Source of the DNA: Blastobasis lacticolella
Taxonomy: Eukaryota; Arthropoda; Insecta; Lepidoptera; Blastobasidae
Length of the DNA: 64,000 nucleotides
Direction: 5' to 3'
NCBI GenBank assembly: GCA_905147135.1
Contig: LR990043.1
Location: 10,327,057-10,391,056, forward strand
Below the pieces are notes generated by a model. The model was not told the DNA's origin. It saw nothing but the letters and a program-made list of their open reading frames with translations, and did not search any database. Positions 12,701-23,447 of this stretch are shown piece after piece; position 1 is the stretch's first letter; every line of letters begins with the position of its first letter. The position numbers and the translations under genes were made by a program.

Positions 12701-13455
12701 AGGTAAGAAGAATGGAAGTGGGTTCAGAGGCGTTACAGACAAACACAGTGGTTACTGCATGTAGAGCCACAGCGTAGGGAAACCAGAACGGAGACTGCGG
12801 GGACGCCCGAGCCCCCCCAAGAGTGTCTAGCGGGTCCTTTCGTCCGGTCGCCAACCGGCATGCTAGCGCACTCTGGGATTTTTCGCAAGATGGCGGGGCA
12901 GCCTTTCATGTGTGGCTGGCACACTACTTGGGCCCTCAACTATCTGCGGTCGGCCAGCGGAAAACCGTGCCTCGGATCCCGCTACCCTCCGAGTCTGGCT
13001 TCCAACTGCGGCATCCATACAGCGCAACTGAAACCTCATGTACAGTAACGCAACCGCACCCGACCCATTCTCCAAAAACGGCACGCCTGGTCATCATGGT
13101 GAAACGCGACAAGTCACTTAGCAACATGACTTTGGCCAGGGGGTGGTGCTAAAAAGCCGTCGGCCATGGCCTACCACCGCTAAAATTAAGCTAAACCCAT
13201 TAGGGAAAAGCCGGTTCGCCAGAGCCTCGTCCGTATGTCAGCAGGGGGACCGCGAGCAGGTGAGGTTGGCTTGGGCCCATGAGATGGTGATTGGGCCCCA
13301 GACCCCCCAAAATTGTGTTGGGCACAAAGGACATTTTGGGCGAGGTGGTGTTGGTGATGGTCTTAATTTTTCCACAGTTGTACTGAGTTCGAGAGGCCTC
13401 AGAACATCTGAATAAAAGCGAATATTTGACGCAGACGTCTTGGGCTATCACTTAT
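9729..13455 (-). mobile_element. Nearly full-length APE-type LINE
   Basis: This is a non-LTR retrotransposon read on the minus strand. Its 3' terminus is the oligo(T)/AT run at 9729-9745 (a poly(A) tail on the coding strand), preceded by the terminal word catcaggtgag. Endonuclease, reverse transcriptase and the LINE-type C-terminus follow in the expected order, and about 750 bases of non-coding 5' region lie upstream (about 12700-13455). The reading frame is broken several times, so the copy looks dead. The architecture (AP endonuclease then RT with a YADD box, no RNase H seen) fits the Jockey/CR1 group. The clade is not resolved by eye and the 5' limit is approximate. Confidence 0.85.
9775..12690 (-). 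pseudogene. LINE ORF2: endonuclease/reverse transcriptase, frameshifted
   Basis: In coding order the fragments are as follows. The region around 12690-12545 reads H-L-S-N-I-R-G-L-H-A-N, the start of an AP endonuclease. 12501-11116 continues the endonuclease (L-L-G-D-F-N-G-H-H-G-E-W, then G-G-S-D-H-C-L-V) and enters the RT N-terminus (K-A-S-G-P-D-G-I-P). 10977-10537 holds RT motif A (L-D-I-S-K-A-F-D-R-V-W-H), the V-P-Q-G-S-V-L-S motif and the catalytic Y-A-D-D. 10518-9775 is the thumb/C-terminal part ending R-T-A-K-D-W-N-S-L-P-E-S-L-F-P. Frame changes lie near 12545, 11050-10980 and 10530. The catalytic motifs survive, so the decay is by small indels and may be relatively recent. Confidence 0.85.
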
Positions 13456-13589
13456 TTATTCAGGAGCTGCTTTATTCTGCAGACCGAGTAGAACTAAAAA
13501 AAAATTTACAAATTGAGTTTTGTACGTTTCCAAATCTTTGCTCAGAAGAATCTTTTCATTTCAAAGAGATTAATCTATAGGCGCGTAAA

Positions 13590-13912
13590 ATCCTTTTGTT
13601 TTATTAGTGATTTACTATATTATCATTCCGTCAGCCTCTTTTTCACCATCGGGAGACGCGATCCGGGCGAGCGCTTCATCCTTATGTCGTGGATCTTCCA
13701 GGTATCCCACTATATCGACTTTTATAATGCGTACGGCTAAGGAATGGAACGCGTTGCCCGCTAGTGTGTTCCCTGATCAATATAATCTGGATGCCTTCAA
13801 GGCTAGAGTGAATAGGCTGTTCCAAGACTGGCATGCTCCATCTTAACTTACCAATAGTTGAGATGGCGGTCAAATGCCTGTCTTGTCTAATACGTAAAAA
13901 ATCAAATTAAAA
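13590..13912 (+). pseudogene. 5'-truncated LINE, C-terminal remnant with 3' UTR
   Basis: The frame at 13607-13846 ends M-R-T-A-K-E-W-N-A-L-P-A-S-V-F-P, then Y-N-L-D-A-F-K-A-R-V-N-R-L. This is the LINE ORF2 C-terminal signature and is clearly related to the end of the 9.7-13.5 kb LINE. The 3' UTR (ggcatgctccatc, then gcggtcaaatgcctg) ends A-rich near 13905. The same 3' UTR words occur as a nested insertion at 38714-38797. Confidence 0.75.
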
Positions 13913-14935
13913 AAGAACCCTAGTGAACCCTAATAAAAATATATATCGCCTATATCAGTCGCTGATGTGGCTTTCTATTAGTGAAATATTTTTTTATATC
14001 GGTTAAGTTTTTAAACTCGTCCATTACGAACAAACCGACAAACAATTAAATCTTTCCCCTTTATAACATTATTATAATAAGTATAAGTATATATATATTA
14101 CACTGTACTCATCATCATCATCTTGGCGTTATGTCCCGGATGCGCCCCTGCGCGGCACGCGAGGGCCCAGGGATCGCCTAATAATACACTGTACTATAGT
14201 ACAATAAGGGCCCAAAGGAGGTAGGTTTGCACCAAAACATCTCATGAATAACCATAAGTTTGTTTACAAATTTTCGTACCGGTGCGGTGAGTGTAGTACA
14301 ATAAAGATAATGGTACAAACGATGACGGTGGACATTATGAACATATTAAATCTACTGTGCGTCACAGATCACCTAAATGTGTTATCGCCTAAAATACTGT
14401 ATCAGTGGTTAAGTAAGACTACGAGAGGAAAGCCATGGATTTCGTGTGTATCTTTCCGGCTGTAACTTTGGCTTAAATGGCTGATTGCGAATGAGATTTT
14501 TCCAATGGCACGAAAACCCTCAGCAAGATTTAGGGGTACTTACACAGGCGGGCGGCTTCCTTAATTACGTTCCGGGTGGTACGACCCTGCACATGAGCTT
14601 CCGTGGCAACCGGCGGCTTATTATTTCTCTCCAGTTTTTAAAATGTTGGTAGCAGAATTCGTGTCTTAATTTAATCAAGCACGTTATTTTATTTGGTTCT
14701 TCACGCATTGCGGCGTAGGCTTATCAACAAGTTGTGAAGTTTTCATGTGTATTTGCAAATATTGAAGTAATGTGATGTAATTGAAATAATTTTGCGAGAT
14801 ATGATTCGCGAAATTTTGGTCGCGCTTCTGTTATTTGACGTTTAATTGCCATTAATTAACGAGAGCTTTGTAATTATTGCGACGGTGTCTAACACTGTCC
14901 TCTTCTTCTTCGTCGAGTCCATTGTTGAAAACCAT
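13913..14935 (-). other. Intergenic with an RTE-like LINE tail
   Basis: At 14109-14180 the phrase catcatcatcatc is followed by gcgccctg/cgcgagggccc words. On the minus strand this is a gatgatgatga tail, typical of 3' ends of RTE-like LINEs in Lepidoptera. The rest is AT-rich, including tata microsatellite sequence at about 14080-14100. The frame at 14244-14465 has no recognisable feature. Confidence 0.4.
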
Positions 14936-15385
14936 ATTTATTTATTTATTATCTAGATCTGGCTTGCCCAGTAGTCGGCCACGGCAAAGGCATTATCAGT
15001 CGTCATGAACAGTTCTTCCCTAGTGCAGGTAGCAGGACAAAGAGGACAAGAGAGCAGATGCTCCATGGTTTACCATATCCTTATTCCTCTAGTTGAGCCC
15101 GGCACAACATGTCTTTCAAATCAAGTTTGGTCGAAATGACAATTTTTGCGAATGGACCGAAATATTATTGTAGTCCCAGACAGTAGACACCAGTTGATCG
15201 TCGACGCGTCGGCTCGTTGCACATACGAATGAAACATAGTTTGCCTCTCGGGACCTGTCTGATATAGTCCGGGAGTGGAATGCACAGTGTTGGAATTTTC
15301 TAGTCGCGCGGGTCCACTCAGACAAGTCCGGCTGCATCCGTAGAACTTATCCAATTGGTGCCATTTCTTGTTCAACGTGAGAGTT
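14936..15385 (-). pseudogene. LINE ORF2 C-terminal remnant
   Basis: Read on the minus strand, 15060-14955 encodes E-H-L-L-S-C-P-L-C-P-A-T-C-T, then V-A-D-Y-W-A-S and a stop. This Cys-rich ending is characteristic of one family of insect LINE ORF2 proteins. It is followed by an aataaataaataaat tail at about 14936-14952, the expected 3' terminus. Upstream sequence to about 15385 reads in broken frames. The copy is 5'-truncated and dead. Confidence 0.6.
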
Positions 15386-15744
15386 TTTCATAAAATTCGT
15401 CTTTATTGAGATAAGGGCTGCTGTTGCAAAAATGATTGATTCAAAGCGACAATGAATGTAAGGGGGGAACGTTTTTTATACAAATTTTATGTAACCTTAT
15501 TTATCCATTCTTTGAAGGGTTTTAAATATCTCTTTATTGCGTCTTATCTTGGATCTGGACTTATGTAGACGACCTTGTCTCAGAATTGAGGTGGTTTAAT
15601 CTATCATATATCTTATCGTGAATTATAATTTAAATCCATATCAGTACCGCGTGCTAATTATTTTTTATGATATTAATAATTATTTATTTTCCCTTAAAAT
15701 GACCTTTACGTTTTAATCTATTAAATTCTGTTTAATTTTTTCCG

Positions 15745-18640
15745 AAATCCAAAAATGTTTATTATTACATTACAATATGTACAAACTTAAAACTAACGAA
15801 CAAAAAAAAATTTAACACAAAATGAAAAAATTACATATAGAAAACTGATTCGGAAGCGTTCCCAGAATGCTGGCGGCGTTACCCCGTTGAATAGCCAAAC
15901 TAATACGTTGTCCGAGGTACGCGCCAGCACGACGATCTCCGGTTGCCTCTATTAACCGGGTAGATACCTCTTGAAAAATCTTTTTAGCACTAGGGCCCCA
16001 TGGTCCTAGAGTTTCAACCCCAAACGGCGCAAATAAATACCCCTGACCTAGGGAACCATATTTGCGCCGCTTAAGGTCTTCCGCCGTTGATGCAGCTGCG
16101 CCAGCGTTAGCCGAGGTAGCCCTTATGTGGGATGGGGCCAAGGTGTTTACACAGGTCGCATCCCACACCAGGGGCCGCCCTTGTGACCAAGCAACGAGCG
16201 TCATGCCGTCGGGCCTCTTGCCATCATCCCGAGCCAGCCCATTGGGTTCTAATACAGCTGGCACGTTGATGGTGGCAAGGGTACGGCGGATGACGTCGTT
16301 AAGGTTCGCATGGCGCGACAAGCGGCCGGCACTACGCTGGCACGACAGGCCATGGTGCCCAAGGGTATCTACAATGCTTCCGCAATGGCAGCGATGTAGT
16401 TCGTTAATTTTCATACCAAGGCGCAGGCACACTGAAAGAGAAAGTGTAGCTCCCGTGAGAAGAGTACCTGTATTGGGTGAAGGAATGGCATGTAACCAAT
16501 ATCCCGCCTCCTTTTTTGAAACGGCAAGAAGACGAGCTCGATCTGCAGAATTACCCGTGCTTTCTAAAAGTTTAGAAAAAGCCAGTCTGCAGAGCGGCTC
16601 ATCCCAAGGCCTTTGGGAGTTGTTGTTGGCGGGAAAATTGGCGTTAGGACACATGATAGACCAAGTATTCCTGGCCTCCGACAGGCACGACACCTCGACG
16701 CCGCACAAGGACGGAGTGATTATTTTCATTGTCAAGGTGCGCGTGCCATGTACGGAGGACAGGAAGGCAGGTAGAGATAAATCTAAAATTTTGCGGATTC
16801 CCAGGCCTCCAAACCGGATGGGCAGTGAGGCCTGGGTCCATGAACGAAAATCAAAACGGCAATTAAGTATGGATGACAGCGTGGTTTGTATGGCGGTGTC
16901 GAGTGATGAAAGAAGATGGGGATATTTCCACAAGGGACTACAGCGTAGAATGTATATAGCGTTCGGGGCGAATAAACAAAAACGGATTATGGTGATGGCG
17001 ATATGTGGATGAATCTTTAATAGGCGATCTTGAAAGCTGTTGAACTTGTTCGTTAGGGAAACAACTAAAGGAGAAATCGATTCAATCAGTATGGGGGCAC
17101 CTAAAAGGGAAAGAGATTCCTTGTTTTGGATTTTGATATTTGGCGCGAGTGAGTTAAACTTCGAGACTATCTCGTTTTTTTCGTCTTCCGATTTGAAGTC
17201 TGAGATATACAGCTCACATTTATTAAAATTTAGTTCTAAACCAATGGCACTGAATTCGGCGATGAGGGAACGGAGGTCGTTAAAGACTGTATCTACGTCC
17301 CCTCCGAGAGTGCCGTCGTCCAGATACCATAGGTTTAGCTTTGAATTGAGTTTTGTAATTGATGGATGGATGGCAAGGCTGAAAATAGCTGGCCCAAGAG
17401 GATCGCCTTGCTGACAACCTACTGCTGAATTTATAACATGACTTTTAAATAATAATTTTGAAGGTTTGCTATAACACTCAACTTTCAGCAACACTTCGCC
17501 TCCGTTTTGCTCTAGGAAGGTGCGGGTTGCGTGAACAGCAGCTTCGCAGCCACCTCTGCTGCCGAAACCCATGCCGGAAGATGAAGCATATCGGCAGCAG
17601 ATTTTGGATGCTACGCGACGCCAAGTACAACCTACGGCGATGGGTCTTATGCCACCATCTTTTTTTTTGAGGGCGCATAAGTTGGCACCGTATAGGACAT
17701 CAAAAACATCCGAACACACCGCACCTGCTAGCATCATGTTAACTAAAGCTGTAATGTCCCCCAAGAGTGATCTGCCAGTGTCTCCGGAAGAACCGCTAAT
17801 AAGATATTTAAAATGTTGCGGGGAGAGACCATCCAGACCACCGGCCGAACCACTCCTGAAGGACATCACAGCTGCAAAAACAGAATCATTGGTCGTTACT
17901 ACATGCTGGACGGATGCATCAGGGGCGTCAGGGAGACAAAGTGTTGGCGAAGGGACAGGGTGTTTGTCCTCCAGGGCCAGGCGGGTCTCTGGGCAGTCAG
18001 CAGCAATGACATCATTCGAAAATAAAAGTTGGGCGGCCCCTCGCAAGTCACCGTTGGCAGCCTTCTCCTCAACTTTTTGGTAAACATAATTCGGATTTGG
18101 CTGCCTTTTATTAGTGGTAACACTTGAAAGGGGCTGTGACTGAGAGGTCAGATTCAAGCAATTTCTTTTTATTTTACTAGTAAGGGAGGTGTGCTTTGAA
18201 TCCTTTTTAAAACTTAGGATCCTGTAAGCAAATGTCAGTAAGTGTTCCCATTCTGACGCAGTATTCTCCGATATAACCTTGCGGATTATTTGGGAAAGAC
18301 TAGACGCGACCGAAGTGCGCGCACCACGCGGTATTCTCTTAATAATAGGGATTGAATTTTTTAAAACGCCTAGTTTTTCCCAAACCGCGCAGCCGACCGG
18401 AGATGGAAAAAACGAAGTTGATGCTTGTGGTGGAGGTTGTGATGCTTGTTGGGGGCCCTGCAAAACTGTTTTATGAGCTCTAGCATCATGTATGCGGAGC
18501 CCCCGTACGCCCTTAAAGTATCGGAAACACTTACTGCATTGGACAGGATCCACAGAGGCATTGCTGGCCTGACTGCCAATGACGGGAGCTACACATGCCT
18601 GCGACATGCATGGACGCAAAATACTTACAAGATCTAAAAT
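15745..18640 (-). mobile_element. RLE-type non-LTR retrotransposon
   Basis: Minus-strand element containing one long ORF (15812-18619) with a short 3' UTR rich in A and an aataaacattttt word near 15750. No AP endonuclease precedes the RT. Instead a restriction-like endonuclease lies C-terminal, which groups it with the R2/R4/NeSL-like elements rather than the LINE at 9.7 kb. The exact clade is not assigned. The 5' boundary is approximate, and no target-site duplication was found. Confidence 0.8.
15812..18619 (-). CDS. Zinc-finger/RT/restriction-like endonuclease protein, 935 codons
   Basis: This is a retrotransposon polyprotein expected to nick the target and prime reverse transcription. A C2H2 finger is visible near the N-terminus (C28, C31, H44, H49). 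RT motifs follow: G-I-R-P-I-A-V-G, then G-C-Q-Q-G-D-P-L-G-P, then the catalytic W-Y-L-D-D-G-T-L-G-G near residue 430. A CCHC-like knuckle (C-H-C-G, then H-H-G-L-S-C) lies near 743-760, and an endonuclease-like R-P-D-G then W-D-A-T lies at about 801-818. The frame is open throughout. However, the segment between L-L-K-V-E and C-Y-S-K-P-S near residue 381 is far too short: the RT motif A region with its catalytic Asp appears to be deleted in frame. The protein is therefore probably catalytically dead. Start choice is the first Met of the frame and is not certain. Confidence 0.8.
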   Translation of the reverse strand: MRPCMSQACVAPVIGSQASNASVDPVQCSKCFRYFKGVRGLRIHDARAHKTVLQGPQQASQPPPQASTSFFPSPVGCAVWEKLGVLKNSIPIIKRIPRGARTSVASSLSQIIRKVISENTASEWEHLLTFAYRILSFKKDSKHTSLTSKIKRNCLNLTSQSQPLSSVTTNKRQPNPNYVYQKVEEKAANGDLRGAAQLLFSNDVIAADCPETRLALEDKHPVPSPTLCLPDAPDASVQHVVTTNDSVFAAVMSFRSGSAGGLDGLSPQHFKYLISGSSGDTGRSLLGDITALVNMMLAGAVCSDVFDVLYGANLCALKKKDGGIRPIAVGCTWRRVASKICCRYASSSGMGFGSRGGCEAAVHATRTFLEQNGGEVLLKVECYSKPSKLLFKSHVINSAVGCQQGDPLGPAIFSLAIHPSITKLNSKLNLWYLDDGTLGGDVDTVFNDLRSLIAEFSAIGLELNFNKCELYISDFKSEDEKNEIVSKFNSLAPNIKIQNKESLSLLGAPILIESISPLVVSLTNKFNSFQDRLLKIHPHIAITIIRFCLFAPNAIYILRCSPLWKYPHLLSSLDTAIQTTLSSILNCRFDFRSWTQASLPIRFGGLGIRKILDLSLPAFLSSVHGTRTLTMKIITPSLCGVEVSCLSEARNTWSIMCPNANFPANNNSQRPWDEPLCRLAFSKLLESTGNSADRARLLAVSKKEAGYWLHAIPSPNTGTLLTGATLSLSVCLRLGMKINELHRCHCGSIVDTLGHHGLSCQRSAGRLSRHANLNDVIRRTLATINVPAVLEPNGLARDDGKRPDGMTLVAWSQGRPLVWDATCVNTLAPSHIRATSANAGAAASTAEDLKRRKYGSLGQGYLFAPFGVETLGPWGPSAKKIFQEVSTRLIEATGDRRAGAYLGQRISLAIQRGNAASILGTLPNQFSICNFFILC

Positions 18641-18827
18641 TAAAACTATAGAAACAAACTTACGCTAAGCTAAAAAAGAAACATTAAAAATACTAAAAAT
18701 ATTTTGACTGTTATTTCACATTTTCATCTATCAATTTCCTTGACAGCCAGACATCATATTTGGCACCAATAATATTGAAGGAGGCTATACCAATAAGCGT
18801 ATTCGACCAATTGCATTGCCACCAGGG

Positions 18828-18995
18828 GGGCTATTGGCTAACTCAGTTGACAACTGTATTTGACACTAGATAATTCTACACCACGTCATCTACGTTGAAA
18901 ACTGGCAATAGCGTCTACCAAATTAGTACCAAATTAGAGTAGTGTCAGATTTTTTTATGTCAAATTCAGTTGTCCACTGAGATAGCCGATAGGCC
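18828..18995. mobile_element. MITE with about 36-bp terminal inverted repeats
   Basis: The left end (ctattggctaactcagttg, from 18831) and the right end, read in reverse complement (ctatcggctatctcagtgg, from 18992), match over about 36 bases with a handful of substitutions, both continuing into acaactg-atttgaca. Length is about 168 bases and there is no ORF. It is a non-autonomous DNA transposon. The family is unassigned. Confidence 0.8.
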
Positions 18996-19889
18996 CTCAG
19001 GGCTGCGTGCGCAAACAGGAGGTGGTGCCTAGCAACCAAAGCTTGGCGTCCTGTCAAGCCTCTTCTTAAAACTTTTCAGCTTACGAATATCCGCGCTTTC
19101 TTATTTCGACACTGCCCACTCACACACTGGCGTAGAAAACTGCTAGAAAGCCGGGGTCACGCGAAACAAGTGGCCAGCAGCCACGAAACTATTTTAATAA
19201 TTAAATTAGGGATGTGTTTGAAGTTGAAGTTTTTCTTTTTTTTTCAAAAAATAATTTAATTTAATTTAATAGTTTAATTTTTTCATTTAAATCCAACAAG
19301 AATGATGATTTGATGCTAGCGAGAATTGTACTAAACAGCAGCCGCACGACACTTCATTTTCAGTGCTCACTTCCGCGGTCTATGACGTCATAACGGAAGT
19401 TGGGGGGAATGAATGAAGGAAATTATCGCCGGATGGATCTTCGCAACGATATAACTAATATTCTTCTAACTTTTAAACGTCATGAAACTTTCAAAAGTAC
19501 ACATCTTTCGTGACACATTTTTTCTGAAATGCCCGTTGGGACGACGAGAAAAACGTTAATCGAATTCACGTCAAAACTCACTATCCAGTTCGTAACACAC
19601 ACTTCCCTTGTTCACCGGAAGACGTTTGATGGTTTGACGTAAATTAATAAATAAATATTTTGGAATTTTATAAAAAATACTATTTAATGCAATTACTTTA
19701 CATTAGAATAAGAAAAAAATACTATGAATAGCCAAAAATTTATTAATGTTTCTTAAAATATTCTCCGTTTGCAAAAATGCATATTTTCATACGAATAAAG
19801 TGCAATTAAACTAACTTTGAAAACATCTAAGCTACTCCACCGTGGTAATAATATTATTTCTGAAATGAAAATCGTTGACCGCGTAATTG
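18996..19889. other. Intergenic, no gene recognised
   Basis: Nothing codes convincingly. There is an AT-rich low-complexity run (ttaatttaattt) at about 19250-19285. The region near 19320-19640 is more mixed in composition but shows no motif I recognise. Confidence 0.35.
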
Positions 19890-20400
19890 GTCCTTAATTT
19901 TTGGTTACACGATAGAGTCACAAAGTGAAAGGTGCCAGGTTGGAATAGTATGCAGGATGTGCTACATTTCACCTTCAATAATTTGTTTGTCTGTCTGGCC
20001 GTGTGAATGCCAGTTGGCATTGTTGTGGTGCAAGATGACACGGCGAATGGCGATTTCTGTTATTTTTACGGAGTTTGTCAATAACTTCTGTCAAACAAAT
20101 GGTCGTATACCAGTCACTATTCACGGTACGACGATTATCTAAAACCGTTACACGAGTTAATCGTCCAGTTTCATTAAAAATAGAAGCAATCATCCGCTTT
20201 GCTTTGTTTTCCATCCGCTCGCTGGGTGCCATGTTTTGGGATCGAACTTTATCCTACACCAAATTTGACGCTCTTTCGTTGAATGTGAAAAGCATGGCAA
20301 GCAGTCAAATATGAGGGTTCAACTGGTTTCACTCCGAGCACAGCTTTTGCACACCTAAGTGCTTGTGTACGATTGTTGAGGCGGCCCTAATATCTTGCTT
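19890..20400 (-). pseudogene. Decayed mariner transposase fragment
   Basis: On the minus strand 20232-19975 reads K-R-M-I-A-S-I-F-N-E-T-G-R-L, then L-D-N-R-R-T-V-N-S-D-W-Y, a hallmark of the mariner catalytic core. It continues in another frame as H-T-A-R-Q-T-N-K-L-L-K (20041-19930), which normally follows the second catalytic Asp. Upstream (about 20385-20330) the broken frame reads K-H-L-G-V-Q-K-L-C-S. Frameshifts, stops and an internal deletion show that it is a fossil. Its sequence differs from the mariner at 54632-55547, so it is a separate lineage. Terminal repeats were not found. Confidence 0.75.
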
Positions 20401-20895
20401 GCTTGCGTGCTTGTTGTTCACAGCAGTGGATGGGTAACCATTACGAAATTCGTCACTAAGATTGACTATTGACACACATGACTGCGCTTGAATTCTGCAA
20501 ACCAGCTATAAAGTCTTCTTGAATGGTGCTTCATAACCAAGAGCGGTTTTAAAGTAAACAAGGCTCTGCCGTGATGTCAAATTACACTTAAAATTGTAGA
20601 AAATCGTACTATGAAAATTGACACGACACTTCAATATAAGAACAATTGTTAAACAGAAGAAACAAACTACATCTTTCTTACAACAAATGTAAAGCCAAAG
20701 TGTTCCACTTTCAAATATATTTTTAATATTGTTTACATAAGAAGCCAGTTCCGGTAACTGAAACACAATTTTATGATGCCTACTAATAAGAATACAGCCG
20801 AATTTTCATTTTCATATTGTCTTCAAAAATATAAAGGCTAAAGGTAACTTTGTGTGACAAATTTTTTACAAGTTTTAGTCACTTTAATTTACCAA
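20401..20895. other. Intergenic, no gene recognised
   Basis: AT-rich. It may contain the outer part of the mariner fossil, but no terminal repeat could be identified. The minus-strand frame at 20506-20766 has no recognisable domain. Confidence 0.3.
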
Positions 20896-21115
20896 TGTTA
20901 GCTGGACATTTGAACGCTAGACGTTTCGTACTTAGCGGCTAATCGAACTTCAGCACCGCAACAAGCTCGCCATTCAGTAAGTGTGCCTCTACTGACTCCT
21001 AATAACGTTGCCGAAGCGAGGTTTACCAAGGAATTCGTGTGGGGACCCCGTGACTGGTTTAACAGTCTCGGGTGCGATTGGCACCCTACTGGCATTCTAC
21101 TGTATTTGTTGTAAA
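20896..21115 (+). repeat. Unidentified repeat shared with 57960-58040
   Basis: The words gactggtttaacagtctcgg and cgattggcaccc here match gactggttgaacagtctcgg and cgattggcacccc in neuroligin intron 9. In this copy a frame W-G-P-R-D-W-F-N-S-L-G runs across the shared part, so it could be the end of an old transposon ORF. I cannot name the family. Confidence 0.45.
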
Positions 21116-23447
21116 TGCTAATAAATTAAATGAAATACTGTTTGGCTAATCGAAAACAATAAGGAGCACTTTGTCACATTACCCTGATAGGTTTGGCTTC
21201 GATAATGCTAGAGAGCTTAAAGTCTAGAAAAAGTATAATGTTTGTCATTTGTCTAGCTGTTCCTTTAGGTTTTATTAATACATAAAATACGCTAATTGTG
21301 ACACTCATTCACTAACTCATTCAAACCTCTGGGGTAATTCCCCAATTCCTAGAAAATTTAAATTTAGTATGTATGTGAGTAATGGGCATGTCTGTGGTAC
21401 AGCCATGGAACGGCCAATACAAACCATACACGAAATGTTTTTAGTAGAACTTCTTTTTCGTTTTGTACTTAAGACTGCCTTTGTCAGACTTACAACTCAT
21501 TTCTAAGTATAATAATAAATTATGTTAGCACACAAGCTTTTGTCAGACAATTGCATCCGCACTGAGAACACACTCAGGTGGATCGTAATAAGAACAAAGA
21601 CTTCTTAGTTGAGACTGCAGCATTGGTAGTTTTAAAATAAATCTCCATTTCCCAGCTGCACCGCGAGCTCGGCGGTTGGCAACTAGTCGGGGCGGCCGCT
21701 GCCAAGGAGCGAACATACCGACCGCCTAACAACTTTGTTTTCTCATTGCGAAGAAATTTTCAAACTAAAACCCAACTTAAACCCTAGTTGCGGTACACCT
21801 CATGTTTAAATTCAAATATTTTGTACAGGCAGACAGAGCTACAAAGCTATTATAGCTAATGTGACATAATAAAAAGTTGATGTATGTTAACATTAAATAA
21901 TTTTAATCTAATTGTACCCGAATAATAATTAATATTTACATAATGCGGCTAAACGTGAAAGCATTAAATGAGATTGCGCTTTAAACTCTCCCAGTTTGCA
22001 CTCATATTTTGTTACAATATATAAATGGAAACCACAAAAAGCATAATTATCATAATGTGTAAAGCAAACAACATGTTGACATTTGGTGTGCATGCGGCAC
22101 CGCGGACACTGCCTGCCGCCCCGTAATAAAATAACTGAGTTTTATGCCGTTTCTGTTAGGAGTCTTATTTTGCTGTATATCTGCAAAACGATGTAAAGTG
22201 AAAGATAAATCCTGCTTTTATCGGGCTTTGGCGTGTACGGCGGTGGGTAGTTTTTTTACGGTGTCAGCAAAGTGCGGTCTCGGCCAGCCGATCACTGCGG
22301 GCTCCATTCATTGAAACAGAGATACAGGATTTTTCCGGCTCGTAAGGCTAGTGTAACATGGGGACTTTGATTGCCTAGAATCTACTATAGGGTGCTGCTT
22401 CATCCGTAATCTAAAAAGCATTCGATAAAATATCCTTTATTTTTATTTTTCTTTTCGGCTTAGGCAATATCCCGAATATTTTATTTAAACGTAAACCTTA
22501 TTACAATGTCTAAAGAATCCTTAGACTGTGACACAGAAGCCAAGTTCCCTCCGCAATGCGGTCCGCGGGTATTCTGGCTACGTTGCCGTCGCTCGAATAT
22601 TCTAGAACGTCATAAATATTTGATAATGCTTCGCAATATTTTATACCAATACTTAATGTTCCGAAACTTAATCAAAGATATTTCGAGCATTTTCTTTTCT
22701 TTCGTGTACAATGCAAAAAATGGCTAAGTACGGTGTAATAAACAACAGAGTAGACTAATGCTTGATTGCACTAATCTTTAGGCGACGCCTACATTGATTT
22801 CAGATATTCCAAACGAGAAAAGCATTACACCAACCTTCAACCTTAGGTAAAAGCTAAATTCATTAAGGCACTCTTAATTTTATGACTGCGATTTTGTGAC
22901 CCCTAAATGCGTAGGAATAATTTAAGGCGGTTCCTTAAACATCGCCTAAGTTCAGTGCAATCGGCCAGTATTGTTGACACATGACACATTATCAAGAACA
23001 GAATTTCAATTCAACGCGGTTTGAACCAACATTCATTATTGGTAATAAATAGCATGCTTCTTGACTTAAAATGACAAATGCGATAATTTTCAGAGCGCAG
23101 AGCATTTGAGCGTAGAAAGGCCGGGCATGCCCGCCATTCCATTAACGTTCAATAAATTCTAGTAAAGCCACTGTTAACATAAATTCCATTTTAAGCATGT
23201 ACGCCTTTCAAACCACTCCCGTTGGGGTCACTTAGGAAATAGCCCGTTACTAATATAATAATCGATGAGTAAATTATAATGGCGACCACGACCGGCGGCG
23301 TTGATTTTGTGTGAGACAAGTGTGAAATTCAATGTATACGTATTTAGTGTAACATTCTGTGAATATTTTTGTTTTCAAAGTACACAACAATGCCTAGACA
23401 AATGCTAGGCCGATAATTCGGCCGCTCGTCAAAAGTATTATATTTGT
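21116..23447. other. Intergenic with one GC-rich patch
   Basis: A GC-rich patch at about 21655-21725 stands out from AT-rich surroundings. The frame at 22506-22727 has no recognisable feature. No RNA gene or repeat could be supported. Confidence 0.35.

Noticed and set aside
16062..17012. 316-codon plus-strand frame
   Set aside because: Antisense to the open frame of the RLE retrotransposon, with low-quality composition and no recognisable domain.
22595..22607. Perfect heat-shock element (GAA-nn-TTC-nn-GAA)
   Set aside because: A nine-base pattern in either orientation is expected about once by chance in half of such windows, and no gene or promoter lies near it.
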